This document shows positions 46,898-58,524 of a DNA stretch of 64,000 bases, piece by piece. Source of the DNA: Panorpa germanica (lineage: Eukaryota; Arthropoda; Insecta; Mecoptera; Panorpidae); assembly GCA_963678705.1 (NCBI GenBank), contig OY783217.1, positions 5,022,001 through 5,086,000 on the forward strand, written 5' to 3'. The notes beneath the pieces are model-generated. The model made no database searches. It was not told the origin of the DNA and saw nothing but the letters and a program-made list of their open reading frames with translations. Every line of letters begins with the position of its first letter. Position 1 is the first letter of the stretch. Made by a program: the position numbers and the translations under genes.

Positions 46898-47700
46898 ATA
46901 TCTATGTAAAGTATATAATTTAAAAAGTAAATAGGTAGCAGTAAACATTCAAACTTACACAACACAATAAGTAAAAAATTCAAAACAAAATCTTATTGGA
47001 TTCGTATAAGAATCGCATAAAAATCGCAATTATCGAATGAAAGAGATATCCTTACATATGTATGACGATCGTTAAATAAAACTGTACGTACTAGACGCAG
47101 CTGCGTAACAGCTGTCTGATCTATAAAAGAGGTACCTACTTTTTACGGCAAAAGGGCAGAGACATCATTAATAGCATCATCTAAAGTTGATTCGGCAACA
47201 TCCAATAGCTAGTTTCAAAGCAATTTATTAATATGTGTAGTAAGTAAGACTGATAAATAAATCTTCCTATATATTTTTAAAACCACTTAAAATAGGGTCT
47301 AACTTTATTAACCACCCTTATAGTTAAGGGTTCAGAAATACACCCTCAAGGGCTGGTGAAGTAAATATATTACAAAGGAAGACATTGTTGATTGGTGTCA
47401 CGTACACAAAATACATTACAGTAAATAAAAACTAACGAAGTTATTTAAGAAGTCTTTTATTTTTAAAAAAATATACTCGTAGACAGCCCTGTCATATGGT
47501 GCGGACATTTAAATTACCAGAATAGGGGATGACAAACCGTGCATGATGTGAATGGGGTTGTCTGAGTATAAAAAACAAATTGACAAGACTTTATGATTCT
47601 TCCTGTGGTACAGGCGTTAACCGGACAATTGCAGATTTAAGACAAATGTGTTTTATCTTATGAATTTTATACTGTAACGACCGTTACAATAAACAGTAAA
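46898..47700. other. no recognisable feature
   Basis: Holds a short palindromic word ACCACCCTTATAGTTAAGGG near 47313. Nothing else was noted. Confidence 0.45.
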
Positions 47701-47712
47701 TTAAATACCAGA

Positions 47713-47733
47713 ACAGTGAGTGGGAATGAGGCT
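47713..47733. mobile_element. solitary MITE-D right end
   Basis: CAGTGAGTGGGAATGAGGCT followed by TTA matches the right terminal repeat of the element at 30212. The left end was not found within 300 bp. Confidence 0.6.
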
Positions 47734-47736
47734 TTA

Positions 47737-48865
47737 GACTTTTAAAGAAGTAAATCACTACAAAGCTCTAAGTGTAGTATATTATAGACAAATGATGCAT
47801 ACTCTCGATGACTTTGCGTAGAAATAATACTAAAAACTATATGACACACCGAATTCAATTCTGGCGGTGCTGAAATATGCAGGCACACACTAACCACGCG
47901 CTATTGTTATTGAAATCGTTTGATACGATGCATGCAATGACTTCTGCGAACGTGTACCTTAACCAAGCATTTTAAGAAGAGTTAAATCAACAAACTTAAG
48001 GTATATATCTTCATTATTTAATGTTACATATTTTAGATCATTGTTGATTTTCCTTTTGCGCTACTATTCTATAAACGGCCATATTAGATACATTGTAAGG
48101 TCTCCACTAAATAGATATAAGCGCTATACGTTCTTATAATATTTTCTTCAACTTTCTATTATAGAAAGATCAGCATGATTTACTCCGTGACAGACTACAT
48201 TTGTAAATATAAAAGATAAATACATCTATTTTGAGTCTTCACTTGACTTTACATGCAGTTCCAAGTCGTAGCTTAGCTTTAGCATAGCGCTGTCAAGCCA
48301 GGAGTAACCCACGAGCGGTAGCCTCCACCAGACGACCTCTATCAGATATTCGAAGCACTTATCTATTGGTATTCCATTTTGTGTTCATGGATCTTATTTT
48401 CCATCAAGGCGACTCTAGATGCCTTTCTACACCAGAGATATCAAACAGTTTTAGGTAAATTGAAAATGTAAAAAAATGTGCCATACTTATCCACAAATTC
48501 TAAGATGACGATTGCCCTGAACAATATGTCTTGAGAGTGCTTCAATCTAGCTAGCTTTCAACAAGCTAATTATAAGATTCGTTTTCCACCTGGGTTATTA
48601 CACAATCAATAAACTGCTCATATGATAATTGGCCTCTTGGAGAACATTTGGAGACAGATATAGCTGGTATCTTTGAAGTTCTTCAAAATGGAAATATCGC
48701 AAATTTAATATATTTAGTAAAATTTACAAACTTAACGGAAAATATGACATTCTTTTACATAACTATGACATAACTTTTTTGATTCAATTTTATCCAGCTA
48801 CAATTTATATTCACGTCTGCAGCACTTGCTAACTTGCAATCAATCGTCAATGTAAATAAATTCCA
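47737..48865. other. no gene; GC-richer patch at 48285-48350
   Basis: The patch (GAGCGGTAGCCTCCACCAGA) is isolated and has no open frame. Confidence 0.45.
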
Positions 48866-48866
48866 G

Positions 48867-49015
48867 GTAGAAAATATAACGCAATGTAACATTCTAATAA
48901 ACTTGTGGTAAGCTAGCCAGTGCAAAAATGTATTACAAGAAGATTTATATATGACAAGTGGAAAATAAACCTTGAAATTAGCTTGTGGTAAGCTGCAAGT
49001 GTGAACCTACATTGG
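48867..49015 (+). repeat. Rep-G copy 3
   Basis: Contains AACTTGTGGTAAGCTAGCC near the left and ATTAGCTTGTGGTAAGCTGC near the right, then AAGTGTGAACCTACATTGG. The right half recurs at 23011 and its core at 61672. Confidence 0.75.
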
Positions 49016-49685
49016 AAAACCATTTTTATACAGTTGTTTTTATTTTAGAAATACAAGAATTTAGAAAATAAGCCATTAAAACGATTTACAATCAGTTCTA
49101 CCCATAGTTCCAACTCTAATATGTCCCCATTTACATATCAATCAACTGCAAATCATTTCCGAATGATGTGGTTACTACATAACTGTTGGCAGCGCCTGTA
49201 ACACAACATTCAGTTACCATTTTTAGCTCTCTACATCATTCAGTGAATGTACCATAGTGCTCTCTACTTTTTCCGCTTCTCTGGATAGCCAGTCGTGCCT
49301 TATACTTATTCAACGTTTCGTTTCGTTTCTTTTGTGAAGAGCCTCTACCTTTATCGGCTCAGCGTGGAGACACGTTTCTATCCATTATTATTTTCAATCT
49401 ACAATATAAATTACTTATACTTTACCACACCCTTAATACAGCTGTAGGCTTATTGAACTTCGTAAATACTATTATTGTAATATTTAATTTACTATTCAAT
49501 TGAAAAATTCTATTTTCTTTAACAATATTCACATTCCAATCGATCTAGAGCTGAATTTACAAGAGCAGTTTGTCACGGCCATCGTAAATCATTCCAAGAA
49601 ACGAGAATTTTTGTACTACTCTTATTATTTTTATATTATTGCTTTTGTCCTTAAGCCCCTCCGCTTAAAATCATTAAATTACATA
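49016..49685. other. no recognisable feature
   Basis: No supportable frame or repeat. The 69-codon frame at 49500-49709 runs into the LINE-Z tail. Confidence 0.5.
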
Positions 49686-49689
49686 GCAT

Positions 49690-50135
49690 TGTGCTTAATT
49701 ACATTTTAGTTGTGATCCTTATTCTATCTACCCATTCTCACTACTTATAAAAACCAAGCAAATAAATTTAAACCTCTACCGCTACTCTCCCTCCTGTTTC
49801 TACTCTGCCATTCCTTTTCTTTCCTCGCTCCTTCTCTCTATCTCCGCCATCCGTCTCTTCTCTTCACTGCCTCCCTTTAATAACTGCACAATCTGCTTTT
49901 AACTTTTTACTCCTTTCTCATATGAATACTTAATGTACTCCAGCGCTTTTACCTCTCTTCAGCACACATTGGACATTCTTTCCTCTCCATTTTCCAAGTA
50001 TCTGCTGCTTTCTCTTCGTTTCCCTAATCTAAATCTTCTGATTCTTCTTATATTACTTGTCTCTTTTTCTTTCCATTCTTTCCTTCTGCTGTATCTCTTT
50101 GTCTTTGCACATTACTCCTCTTTTTTGACTCCGAA
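49690..50135 (-). pseudogene. LINE-Z 3' coding fragment (copy 4)
   Basis: Read on the minus strand it gives KRYSRRKEWKEKETSNIRR, IRRFRLGKRRESSRYLENGE and ERMSNVC. It continues to ALEYIKYSYEKG and IVQLLKGGSEEKRRMAEIER. The last segment matches IVLLLKGGSEGKGKKENGRV in the copy at 11.3 kb. The first cysteine of the C-x2-C pair has become serine and the histidine a tyrosine, so the Cys/His tail is destroyed. Several stops. The 3' UTR on the minus strand (ATGTAATTAAGCACAATGCT) also resembles that of the 11.3-kb copy (GAATTAAGCACAATAAGATG). Confidence 0.8.
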
Positions 50136-52370
50136 AAAAGACATGCCACAAAAAATCAAATCTAATTCTACCAATATAAATGAAATATTTGTTATGTTTT
50201 GTGTTACCCAGAGGTTACACTGACTGTTGTAATTTGAACTTTATAATAGAGATGGGGTTACAAACGCTCATAGAGTCACCAAGTAATTTTAGTTCATAGA
50301 AGGCGCTTAAATGTGTGGTTCGCTAAAAATGAACTTGGCATGATTCGAAAAATCTTATATCTGTGTTAATACACAATAGAGATCGTCTTTCACGCGAATT
50401 TTACCTCTTCCATATTGTAATTAAAAAAGTCAACAAATTTGATGCAAATGTAGACGTTTAGATCCACCGATAAAGACACATCTCCACTATACATTTAGTA
50501 ATATTAAAACATAACACAGCATATACCTATGTACCCGTATAGAATTATTAATAACAAGTTAGCTCCCGCAGTAATATCCTGTGGATTTACAACATCAGTT
50601 AACCAAATAATAGCTTCATAATTACCATTATGCTATCTGCAATCCGTTTAGCACAAATCTAATAACAAGGTTTGGTTTATCAGTAGAAAGCCCCCTGCTG
50701 CAATACCCCCCATCACCCTGTACCCACCATACCAAACCAACCACTGAGTTGCTGAGTTAATGTCAAATCTCTTTTAGTACAAATTTCATAGCGATGCTTA
50801 TAATATAATAACTATTGTATATTATATATGAATATAGTATAACATAATATACAATTATTGTTATCAACATATCTGCAGAGTATAATAACCGCTGGGACTT
50901 ATAATATTGCTGTTATCGACGATTACAGTTTACAGTAGTGTGCAATGTGCGGTTCTGGGAATAACATATAAAATAATTGTAATACATTTTATTTACTTTA
51001 ACTGTTTATAACATTAAACGAACTTTAGAGAATTAAATTCAATTTTCGTTAACATGATAATGTGAGGTTATTGAGGTATTTATTTCTTCTTTACTTTATT
51101 TCATTTTCTTTTAAGATTAGAGTCTACTGTCTTGAAGAAGTGTGAGAGCATGGCCAGATTAACACTTAAGCTAAAAAGGATTAGCCTATCGGCCTCTGTA
51201 GCCTTACGTAGCTATTCCAATTGTAGGTCAGGAATTCTATTCAGGTCGCGTTAGTGTATAACCAGTCTAGATAGCGGGAAAAGTTTGTTGTTTGAATCTA
51301 TATCATATATATTAACGTATATACCTAAATTTCTTCTATAAACTGTTTTCACTGTCTCCAAATAAAATAAATGAAGAAAATAACATAGCTTGACTCAACT
51401 TAACCCGTGCTCTCACGTATCTCCGCATTTCTTCCTACTTAAACCACCGCCCTTGTGCAAGCCACATGTTTTAACCAATTTATAAAAAGATAACTACGAG
51501 TATGTTAATTCATTTCTGCTTAAGTGTAATTGTAAATACAAACTCATCAAATATTTATATCATTTCTAATCTAAACAATTTCTTTATTTATTTAAACTTT
51601 GAGCTTTTCGTAAACTTAATGCATTCTCATTTATTCCGGTCGTTTATTTTCATTTTATTTTGTATCGTTAACCCCGTACTCGTAGATACAAATGCACTTA
51701 TAGTTGTACGATGCATTTCGCAAGAGAGTCTTAAAACATAGGGTATTCCAGAACAAACTGATAAAAATACACGCAATGTATAGTACACAAAAATAGATAA
51801 ATAGTTTATAGTCTGTTTTAATAATATTACTTTGTTTGCACTTGCATTTTCGATCTAAAATAAGTAAAAATAATAAAGTGTAAGGTTAAACCTATATATG
51901 TATAAATTAAACGTTTTTATATTCGAATCTTAACAGGATGGTTAAGCAAATTTGATATGAAATTCGAAATACAAGCACATTATTAAAATTCATCTATGGA
52001 ACAATTCCTTTTAGTTCACATAAAAATCGCTACTTAACAAAATATTAAAATTGCATATTGCATATAATCAATTGAACGAAACAAAAATCCAGCCTAGAAA
52101 ATTTAGAACTGCTTCGGAATTACATAATTGAATTTTGTATGCAATTTATATATAGTTTAATATGACGTTTTTAGTTGAAATGCTCATAAAACAATCATTA
52201 AATTTTGTCAAATTTACATCTATCTATTATAGACAAATAATGATACTTAAAAGAAATATAACGATACAGTTTGATCAATGTCCTTTGGGTTTATCAAGTT
52301 AAATTGATTATTACATGCATTATCATAAACTTATTACTAGGCACCGTGATACTGTAATAAAATTAATTAT
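50136..52370. other. no recognisable feature
   Basis: Frames of 96 codons (49933-50223) and 79 codons (51502-51741) have no motif, and the first is the antisense of the LINE fragment. No repeats were identified. Confidence 0.5.
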
Positions 52371-54430
52371 CGGAAATAGGTCGACGTTAAATTAATTACA
52401 TTTTTTTTTTCTCTTTTTAATTTTAAGTATCTTTACAAGCCCTGTATTACGTATTCGTATTCGTTATAACAAAACATAAATACCAGAATGTTTTTCACGT
52501 GTTAATCTCATTTAAGAATTCTGATTGTACAAAGTCCTATTGTGTGACTATTTTATACGAGTTTTCAACGTAATGTGCTAACCGAAACTAAAAAAGCTCG
52601 AAGCTGAATTTGATTTGTTTTAGTTGGTAATTTATAAACAACTTAACTCTAAAACTTTTAATTAAATTAGTTTGTTTTTGTTGTTGTTGCGTTAAAAGTA
52701 AACGAACTGACATCGTGGTCCACGGTATAGTCCAGACTCCAGATAATAGAAATTCTTAACCTGAGTCAGAGGAAAATATTCAGACTGTAGTGCCACCTTC
52801 AGGGTTTACCTAGAACTTTATGCGAGGTTCAATATAAAAAGAGTGACTAAAACAAAAGAAACAAGATTAATTATAGTGGAGTTGCTTTATTAAATAACGG
52901 ATTGAGGTATTTTTGAGATATAGGTTAGTATGGTCATTAGAATAACTGTTTAGAAAACAAGGCAAAGTACAAAAGATGTGTCCATAAAATGTGATAAGAA
53001 CTATGAATTGCATGAAATTTAGGTAGTTGAAGTTTAGGTAGAACAGGTAGTTGTTTAATGTAGAATTTTAATAAAACTTAGCTTAATTATTCTTTGATAA
53101 AATACAAATCATATGAGCCTAATCATTTTAAAATACACCACACCGATTTCGTAAAAAACGTAATCAAAATTTGTAAGAAAGGTATAAGATTTGATATCCA
53201 AAAACTTTTCGAATCAAATAATATCTATCTCTTTAATCTATACTCATCTGAGACAAATCCCTTTCGTACTAGTGGCTATTAGACAAATTATTAACAGTGT
53301 AGGAACTTGGTCGTTTCTTCTATCGTTGGGCGTTGTCCCATCCTTTATCTCTAGAATCTTACGTAATCCGATCTAACCATATAATCCGATATCAGCGTGT
53401 GAACATGTCGGATCAAACGTAATCCAATGCAAGTAGGTTACTTGGATGGTTTCTGCTGTTCTAACTGTTTACACCCGATATGGACGAATACTTGTTCACC
53501 ACAACTAACACCCAGGACCACTGATCGTGATATTATACATGGAATTATCTGATATTCAATTATTGGGAGACAATTACTGCACCAATGCACCGCAACTGCT
53601 TACCAATCCGCTTATAGCTGGTTGCTGGTTGGGGGGATAAGCACAGTTGCGTTTCTATTACGAATAGAAGACAGAAATTGTTTTAGATCAATCTCTTATT
53701 GAACTAATCGACGGAGCCCCAAACTTTAGTCTGCTCTAATCCAGTAGCTAAGAAAACAACTGACATTGGATATACTATGCTTGTGAACCATATTGTACTT
53801 TTTATAAAACTGTACTATTTATTGGTAAAGGTGGCTATCAGTGCCAAATGTCTAACTACTTTGATAAAAGTCCCAATATTGTAAAACACATGGGCGCTGA
53901 TAGAAAACACACAGAAAAAGATTAAGAAATAAAAATTGTATTATTTTTGCTAACAAGTAACTTTTCTTCGCGTGGTAATAACAAAGAAAAATCCTAATTC
54001 TAAATCGATTCTAAAACAGGCGGTGTACTTCTCTGAAAGTAATCCTGCCGGCGCCCATGATAAGAGATATTAAGAATTAAAATATTCATTTTAATCATTA
54101 AATGGATCTATAGTTATAAAAACTAAATCTGCTTGTGATGTCTTATCACATTCCTACAACTTTCTCTTCTATGAATTGCCCCATCTTTTATACAACAGAG
54201 GGTAAAACAGATACATGTAGTGTCAGTAGATTCGTCGGTACCGTTAAAGTTTTACACATGATTGTTGACAAACAAAGAAAAGTAATCTTGATAACTTACG
54301 TGGCCAAATTTTAAGTAGCCTTTACCTACGTCAACTAATACATTAATAAAAGTTAAAAAACGACCTCGAAAATATTAGGTTTTATTTATTTTTAATCGTC
54401 AAACATTTACAAAGATTTTAATGAATTAAA
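52371..54430. other. no recognisable feature; GC-richer patch 53470-53740
   Basis: Between 53370 and 53760 complexity and G+C rise, with two GTAATCC words (53355, 53419), but no frame above 62 codons and no terminal repeats were found. Confidence 0.45.
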
Positions 54431-54434
54431 TATA

Positions 54435-54563
54435 CAAGGTGTCTCGAAGTACCACATCATACTTATAGGGTAGATAGACTGGGTGAAGACAAGCCAGAAT
54501 ATCAAAATTTGTTCCTATAAAATCATCCCCCTATTGAAAGCAGTGGTATTTATTTACACCCTG
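54435..54563 (+). mobile_element. TA-flanked MITE with CAAGGTGT/CAGGGTGT ends (129 bp)
   Basis: The left end CAAGGTGTCTCGAAGTACCAC-like sequence and the inverted right end CAGGGTGTAAATAAATACC pair as terminal repeats. TA flanks at 54433-54434 and 54564-54565. CAGGGTGT ends are common in mariner-type MITEs. The internal CACATCATACTTATA word also forms the arms of the palindrome at 57820. Confidence 0.7.
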
Positions 54564-54565
54564 TA

Positions 54566-55300
54566 TACTTCCGTCAATTTATCTATGTTCGAAAGGCAAA
54601 GAATACAACAATTAATAAAGTTTTGTGATTTACCATATTTTTAGAATACAGACATTTTTATCAGGCAGCGACAAATAAAAAATAAGCCAAGTAAAATAAT
54701 AATTTAAAAGTTCAATAATTTAATAAAACTTTCAAAGAATTTGAAAGTTAGCAATTGATAGATGCAATAGAACTACTTGAATACTGATTGCCGTAGACTC
54801 TTAGAATGCTTGTAAGAGGAATATGTACTACGTACCTACTTGTAAGTTAGCATCGTCGCAGATGCTATATGCTTTGATCTCTGGTACACCGATAATACGT
54901 TCTCAGAGAATATATCACCAAAAGAGATCTTCCTTTGGAGTCTGGAGGCTTATTTATTTGTCGCTACATCAATTTACTCTTGAATGCAGCTGTGGGTATG
55001 ATAAAGTGTTGAGTCTGGAATCTATAAATATTTCAAGACCCAGTGGTATCTAACCTTTCTGGGCTATTTCACTTTATACTGAGATTTCAGAAACTGTGGA
55101 TACATAAATATTGTAAAGAAAAATGTTATAGAAAACAATCTGTCTCAAAATATTTAGCGCAATATATCTAAACCACAAGGTACAAAACTCGTTATCATTT
55201 ATGATAAGAGATTCTATGTAAGTCAAACTATTGCCGAAACTCAACATGCTGAATTCGTAATATTGCTTCTTATCAGTACTTTCTAATCCTCTGAGTGTCT
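54566..55300. other. no recognisable feature
   Basis: A 76-codon plus frame at 54823-55053 has no identifiable domain. Confidence 0.5.
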
Positions 55301-55352
55301 GAAGTAGTAAGGTAGCTATGTTTGAGTCTAAGTTCGATTCCCGGGAACGAAA
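55301..55352 (+). mobile_element. SINE-S-like tRNA-derived remnant
   Basis: GTTCGATTCCCGGGAAC at 55332 is an almost intact B-box, preceded by GAAGTAGTAAGGTAGCTATG, which parallels AAGTAGTCGAGAGCATTGATG in SINE-S. The left side cannot pair with CCCGGG, so this is not a working tRNA. Confidence 0.55.
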
Positions 55353-56790
55353 TGAATTTATTCTTTGGCTGACAAAGAATTAACTCATCTAATCTAAATC
55401 TCAATAATAAATATATATACCAACTATATAAATAAACCTACAAATCCTACAAAACAAACATCGCTGTTGAAATCGCAGTAATATAATAAAAAAGAAAAGG
55501 TACTTGCTAATGGAATTGTGAAATTTGATACAGTAAAAAACCAAATCTTCCAACAGATTTTGCAACGTCCTCCAAATGTCATCTCACCTCTAACTTGACC
55601 TGGTTATAAAATTATGCTATTGACTTTATTAAATTTGTTAATTAATAGTGAGTTTTATAATAAAAAGGAATATGACTAATTTCCTCTATAAAACATTAAA
55701 ATCAAGCATAGCATCCAACCACTGTAACGCATATAAATTGGGTGTAATTTAAAAAAAAATGCAACAAAAAACTTTTACTCCGTTTTATACGCGTGTGGTG
55801 TGATACATACATCGTACAACCCCATCCCTTATGGGTATTCACTATATTTTGTACTAACCGCAGAGTTACCCGTAACACACCTAGCCTGTAGTCATCACAC
55901 TGCCTCCCCGTGACCCACCCTGACCTCTGAACCAACCCAGATAACCCGAACACCGGTGTGTTCCGCGCGTTGAGCTGATGAATGCATAATAATATGGCAC
56001 GGCGACAATTAGCTACCTGCTGTACCAAATATCGTCATCATATAATCGCCACCCCTTCGCTAGGGATGAGTAAAAACATCGATGTTATGATAGCAAATGA
56101 AACATCGATGTTTAAAGTTCTATGAAACTATTATCACCACACCTCACGCTTTTTTTATTAACTCGCTGCAGGTATACCTGTCCTGCGGTTGAGATATTCT
56201 CGCCACATTTTGCTTCAAGCATAGTTTCACCTGTGTTATGACTCCCGGCTCTTGCAAATTGCTGGTTTGTTGGTGACTGCATTCAAGAATGCAGGCACGG
56301 TTTATTATATGTACAGGTATAATATGCAAAATGAGTTGCTATATTTTGCAAAGGTATAACTTGTGGCTAAGCCGGACGTGTTTCTACTGGAACACCTATG
56401 GCATGTGCAGTTTGTTATTGCATGTGGTTTAATTAAGCAATGTTATTTATTTGTTAATGGGTTCATAAATGAATTTCTAAATTGACGATAATTTCCGAAT
56501 TATATAAACCACAATGGTTTTAATAATAAGCGCCACTTCATTTCGAAGATATATGTTACGAGAAAGAGAAGGCTTCACGATAAACAGCTGTCGGTTCCTG
56601 GCGTTTGGCGCATACACACATCTTCTTTAACAGCGTCAGTCTCGTTATTTAATAGTCGCTCCTCGTATAAATTAAAACCGGCAATTTATTTTAATGAATG
56701 CTAAAGGTGTGTACATCATTGAGATCAATTTTTATCCAACAATTCATTAAAAAAATGGTGCAATAAAGCATTTTCAGGAGGAAAAGAGCC
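55353..56790. other. no gene shown; GC-rich patch 55790-56060
   Basis: A 108-codon minus-strand frame (56028-55702) occupies the patch. Its protein has no recognisable domain, signal peptide or homologue known to me, and ends in AT-derived residues. It may be part of an unrecognised repeat or an exon, but I would not annotate it as a gene. The 61-codon minus frame at 56144-56329 is equally unsupported. Confidence 0.4.
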
Positions 56791-56812
56791 GATTAAAGCA
56801 GAATCAGGCAGC

Positions 56813-57158
56813 GGATATCTTTCATCTTTAATAACCAATGAAAAAATCAACATCTATGATCTTGAGTTCAGTTGACAGTCAAAATAAATACCTCCAAGAT
56901 CAATCATCAAATTCAAATTAATTTTGCATCACGGTAATGCGTTTTGTCACACAAAAATTTAAATAAGAGCTCTTAACCAGTAAAAACCACATCTATGGCA
57001 CTTTAGCCTCCTATTCGCATGACTTGAATCCGAGAATGAAAAATCACCTTGAGCGGCGCATATATCATTTTGGGGCACTGGAAAACATTTAAACGATTAT
57101 AACCGACCAGCTAAAGGCTATTGGAAGAACCTTGGAAGTATTAGCAGAAAAAAATCAG
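56813..57158 (+). pseudogene. mariner (DD34D) transposase relic
   Basis: The first frame (from 56813) reads SSLITNEKINIYDLE, equivalent to the IITGDE-W-(I/V)YGYDPE block around the first catalytic aspartate. It continues QSK, IPPRS, then, after an internal deletion, KFKLILHHGNAFCHT, equivalent to the LHHDNAPCHT block of the second aspartate. After a frameshift, 57006 onward reads ASYSHDLNP (the YSPDLxP block of the third aspartate), KNHLERRIYHFGALENI, a stop, then TIITDQLKAIGRT. Order and spacing are those of a mariner transposase C-terminal half. The first aspartate is deleted and the second is glycine, so the enzyme is dead. Terminal repeats were not located. Confidence 0.88.
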
Positions 57159-57818
57159 TCTCATTACATTATTTACACATCTTGTACAAATCTTATTTCC
57201 TTATCTTTAGAACGTAACTATAGACTGTACTTTATACTCATAGCACACTTAACTGTAACTATTCTAACTCTAGTTACTATCAATTAATCAATTGATGTGC
57301 TCTATTTGACTAATACTACTACAATTACCAAATGATTTTAGGTATGTAACGTTAGTATGACGTCACATCCGCGTAAAGGCCAATGGAATGTTACTCTAGC
57401 ACACTTGAACTCACTATACGTATTCCTTAGACCAATCAATAGGAACATTGCACCCCTTGAATACTTGCAGCTTAGAACTTCGAAGCACCCTTCGAATTAG
57501 AGGGGGTACTTATTACGTTATTTGGAAATTAGGTAATTTATTATTTAATAAACGGTTTATGAACTTTACTACTTATAATACCTTTACCTTTGTACATTTT
57601 GTATTCTAATAAGGTAGATTATTTTACGTTTAAGAGATTAATTATGATATATTTATTGTTAAGTAAAGAATTAAAATTTCAGTAGCAGAATTATGGATTT
57701 AAATTTCTACATAATGTAAAACTGTCATAAAACTTTTAATAAAAATTGTATAGATTTATGTACACAGAAATCCTCATATAAATTTAACAAATACTGATAT
57801 CTCAAAAACCGTGTCGTT
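57159..57818. other. no recognisable feature
   Basis: AT-rich sequence right of the mariner relic. Its missing 3' end may lie here, but no terminal repeat was recognised. Confidence 0.5.
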
Positions 57819-57819
57819 A

Positions 57820-57865
57820 ATAAGTATGATGTAGTGTTTTATTATAAACACTACATCATACTTAT
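57820..57865. repeat. perfect 20-bp inverted repeat with 6-bp loop
   Basis: ATAAGTATGATGTAGTGTTT and its exact inverse are separated by TATTAT. The arm sequence resembles an internal word of the MITE at 54435, suggesting a head-to-head remnant of that family. Confidence 0.95.
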
Positions 57866-58305
57866 ACGTAAAGCATAATATTTTCAAAAGATGGAAATGA
57901 ACATCCTTGTTCCGTGAACTCACCGTTGTCCTATATCCTTTGTTCTATACACACGTATAATTATAATATACATGCTCCTGCAATAGCAGAGATAGAGATA
58001 CATGTATAAGATAGATGTATTTTACAGCTAGTTAATGCTCCTCCATGCTCCAAATATCATAAATAACAACATGCGTTCAACAACATGGCGATTATATTAC
58101 CATATTCATACACATACGTTATGTTATGCTATGTTATGATATGTTTCAAAGGCATATATTGTACTCATAATACACATGTTACTGTAAAAGCATAAATATT
58201 TGTTAACCACTTGAAAAGTAAACTAAGCTTGATACAAATTAGAAATAAGGTAATAAGAGAATTAGAATCACATTTCTGACATGCTGGATCTAATCTATAT
58301 GTATT
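57866..58305. other. no gene; imperfect TATGT tandem at 58123-58145
   Basis: TATGTTATGCTATGTTATGA is a short imperfect tandem. Nothing else was recognised. Confidence 0.5.
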
Positions 58306-58306
58306 A

Positions 58307-58524
58307 ACCATAGAGGTATAAGAATAGAGTGCGCAAGAAGCTGAACACTGCGTCTGCTTGCTTGTTTACTTCCTACCTCACCACCAATCACCCAAGCCAG
58401 CAACAGTGGTTCGGCTAGAAAGAGGCAGGTAGGACACTCGGCAGCTATCTCTCTCGTTGCCTTTATCATTTCATCTTACACGCAGCCGTATCCTTTGCGC
58501 TCTCTATTCTTATATCTCTATGGT
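58307..58524. mobile_element. TIR element (218 bp) with GC-rich interior
   Basis: The left end ACCATAGAGGTATAAGAATA, then GAGTGCGCAAG, pairs with the inverted right end ACCATAGAGATATAAGAATA, then GAGAGCGCAAAG, over about 31 bp with few mismatches. The interior (58350-58490) is much richer in G and C than the flanks. No certain target duplication. The frame at 58457-58639 crosses the right end and is spurious. Confidence 0.8.

Noticed and set aside
55301..55352. A tRNA gene at the second B-box
   Set aside because: The sequence left of the B-box does not pair with CCCGGG, and the A-box is not recognisable.
55702..56028. 108-codon minus-strand frame
   Set aside because: The protein has no recognisable domain and its C-terminal third is AT-derived low-complexity sequence. 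Kept only as an unexplained block.
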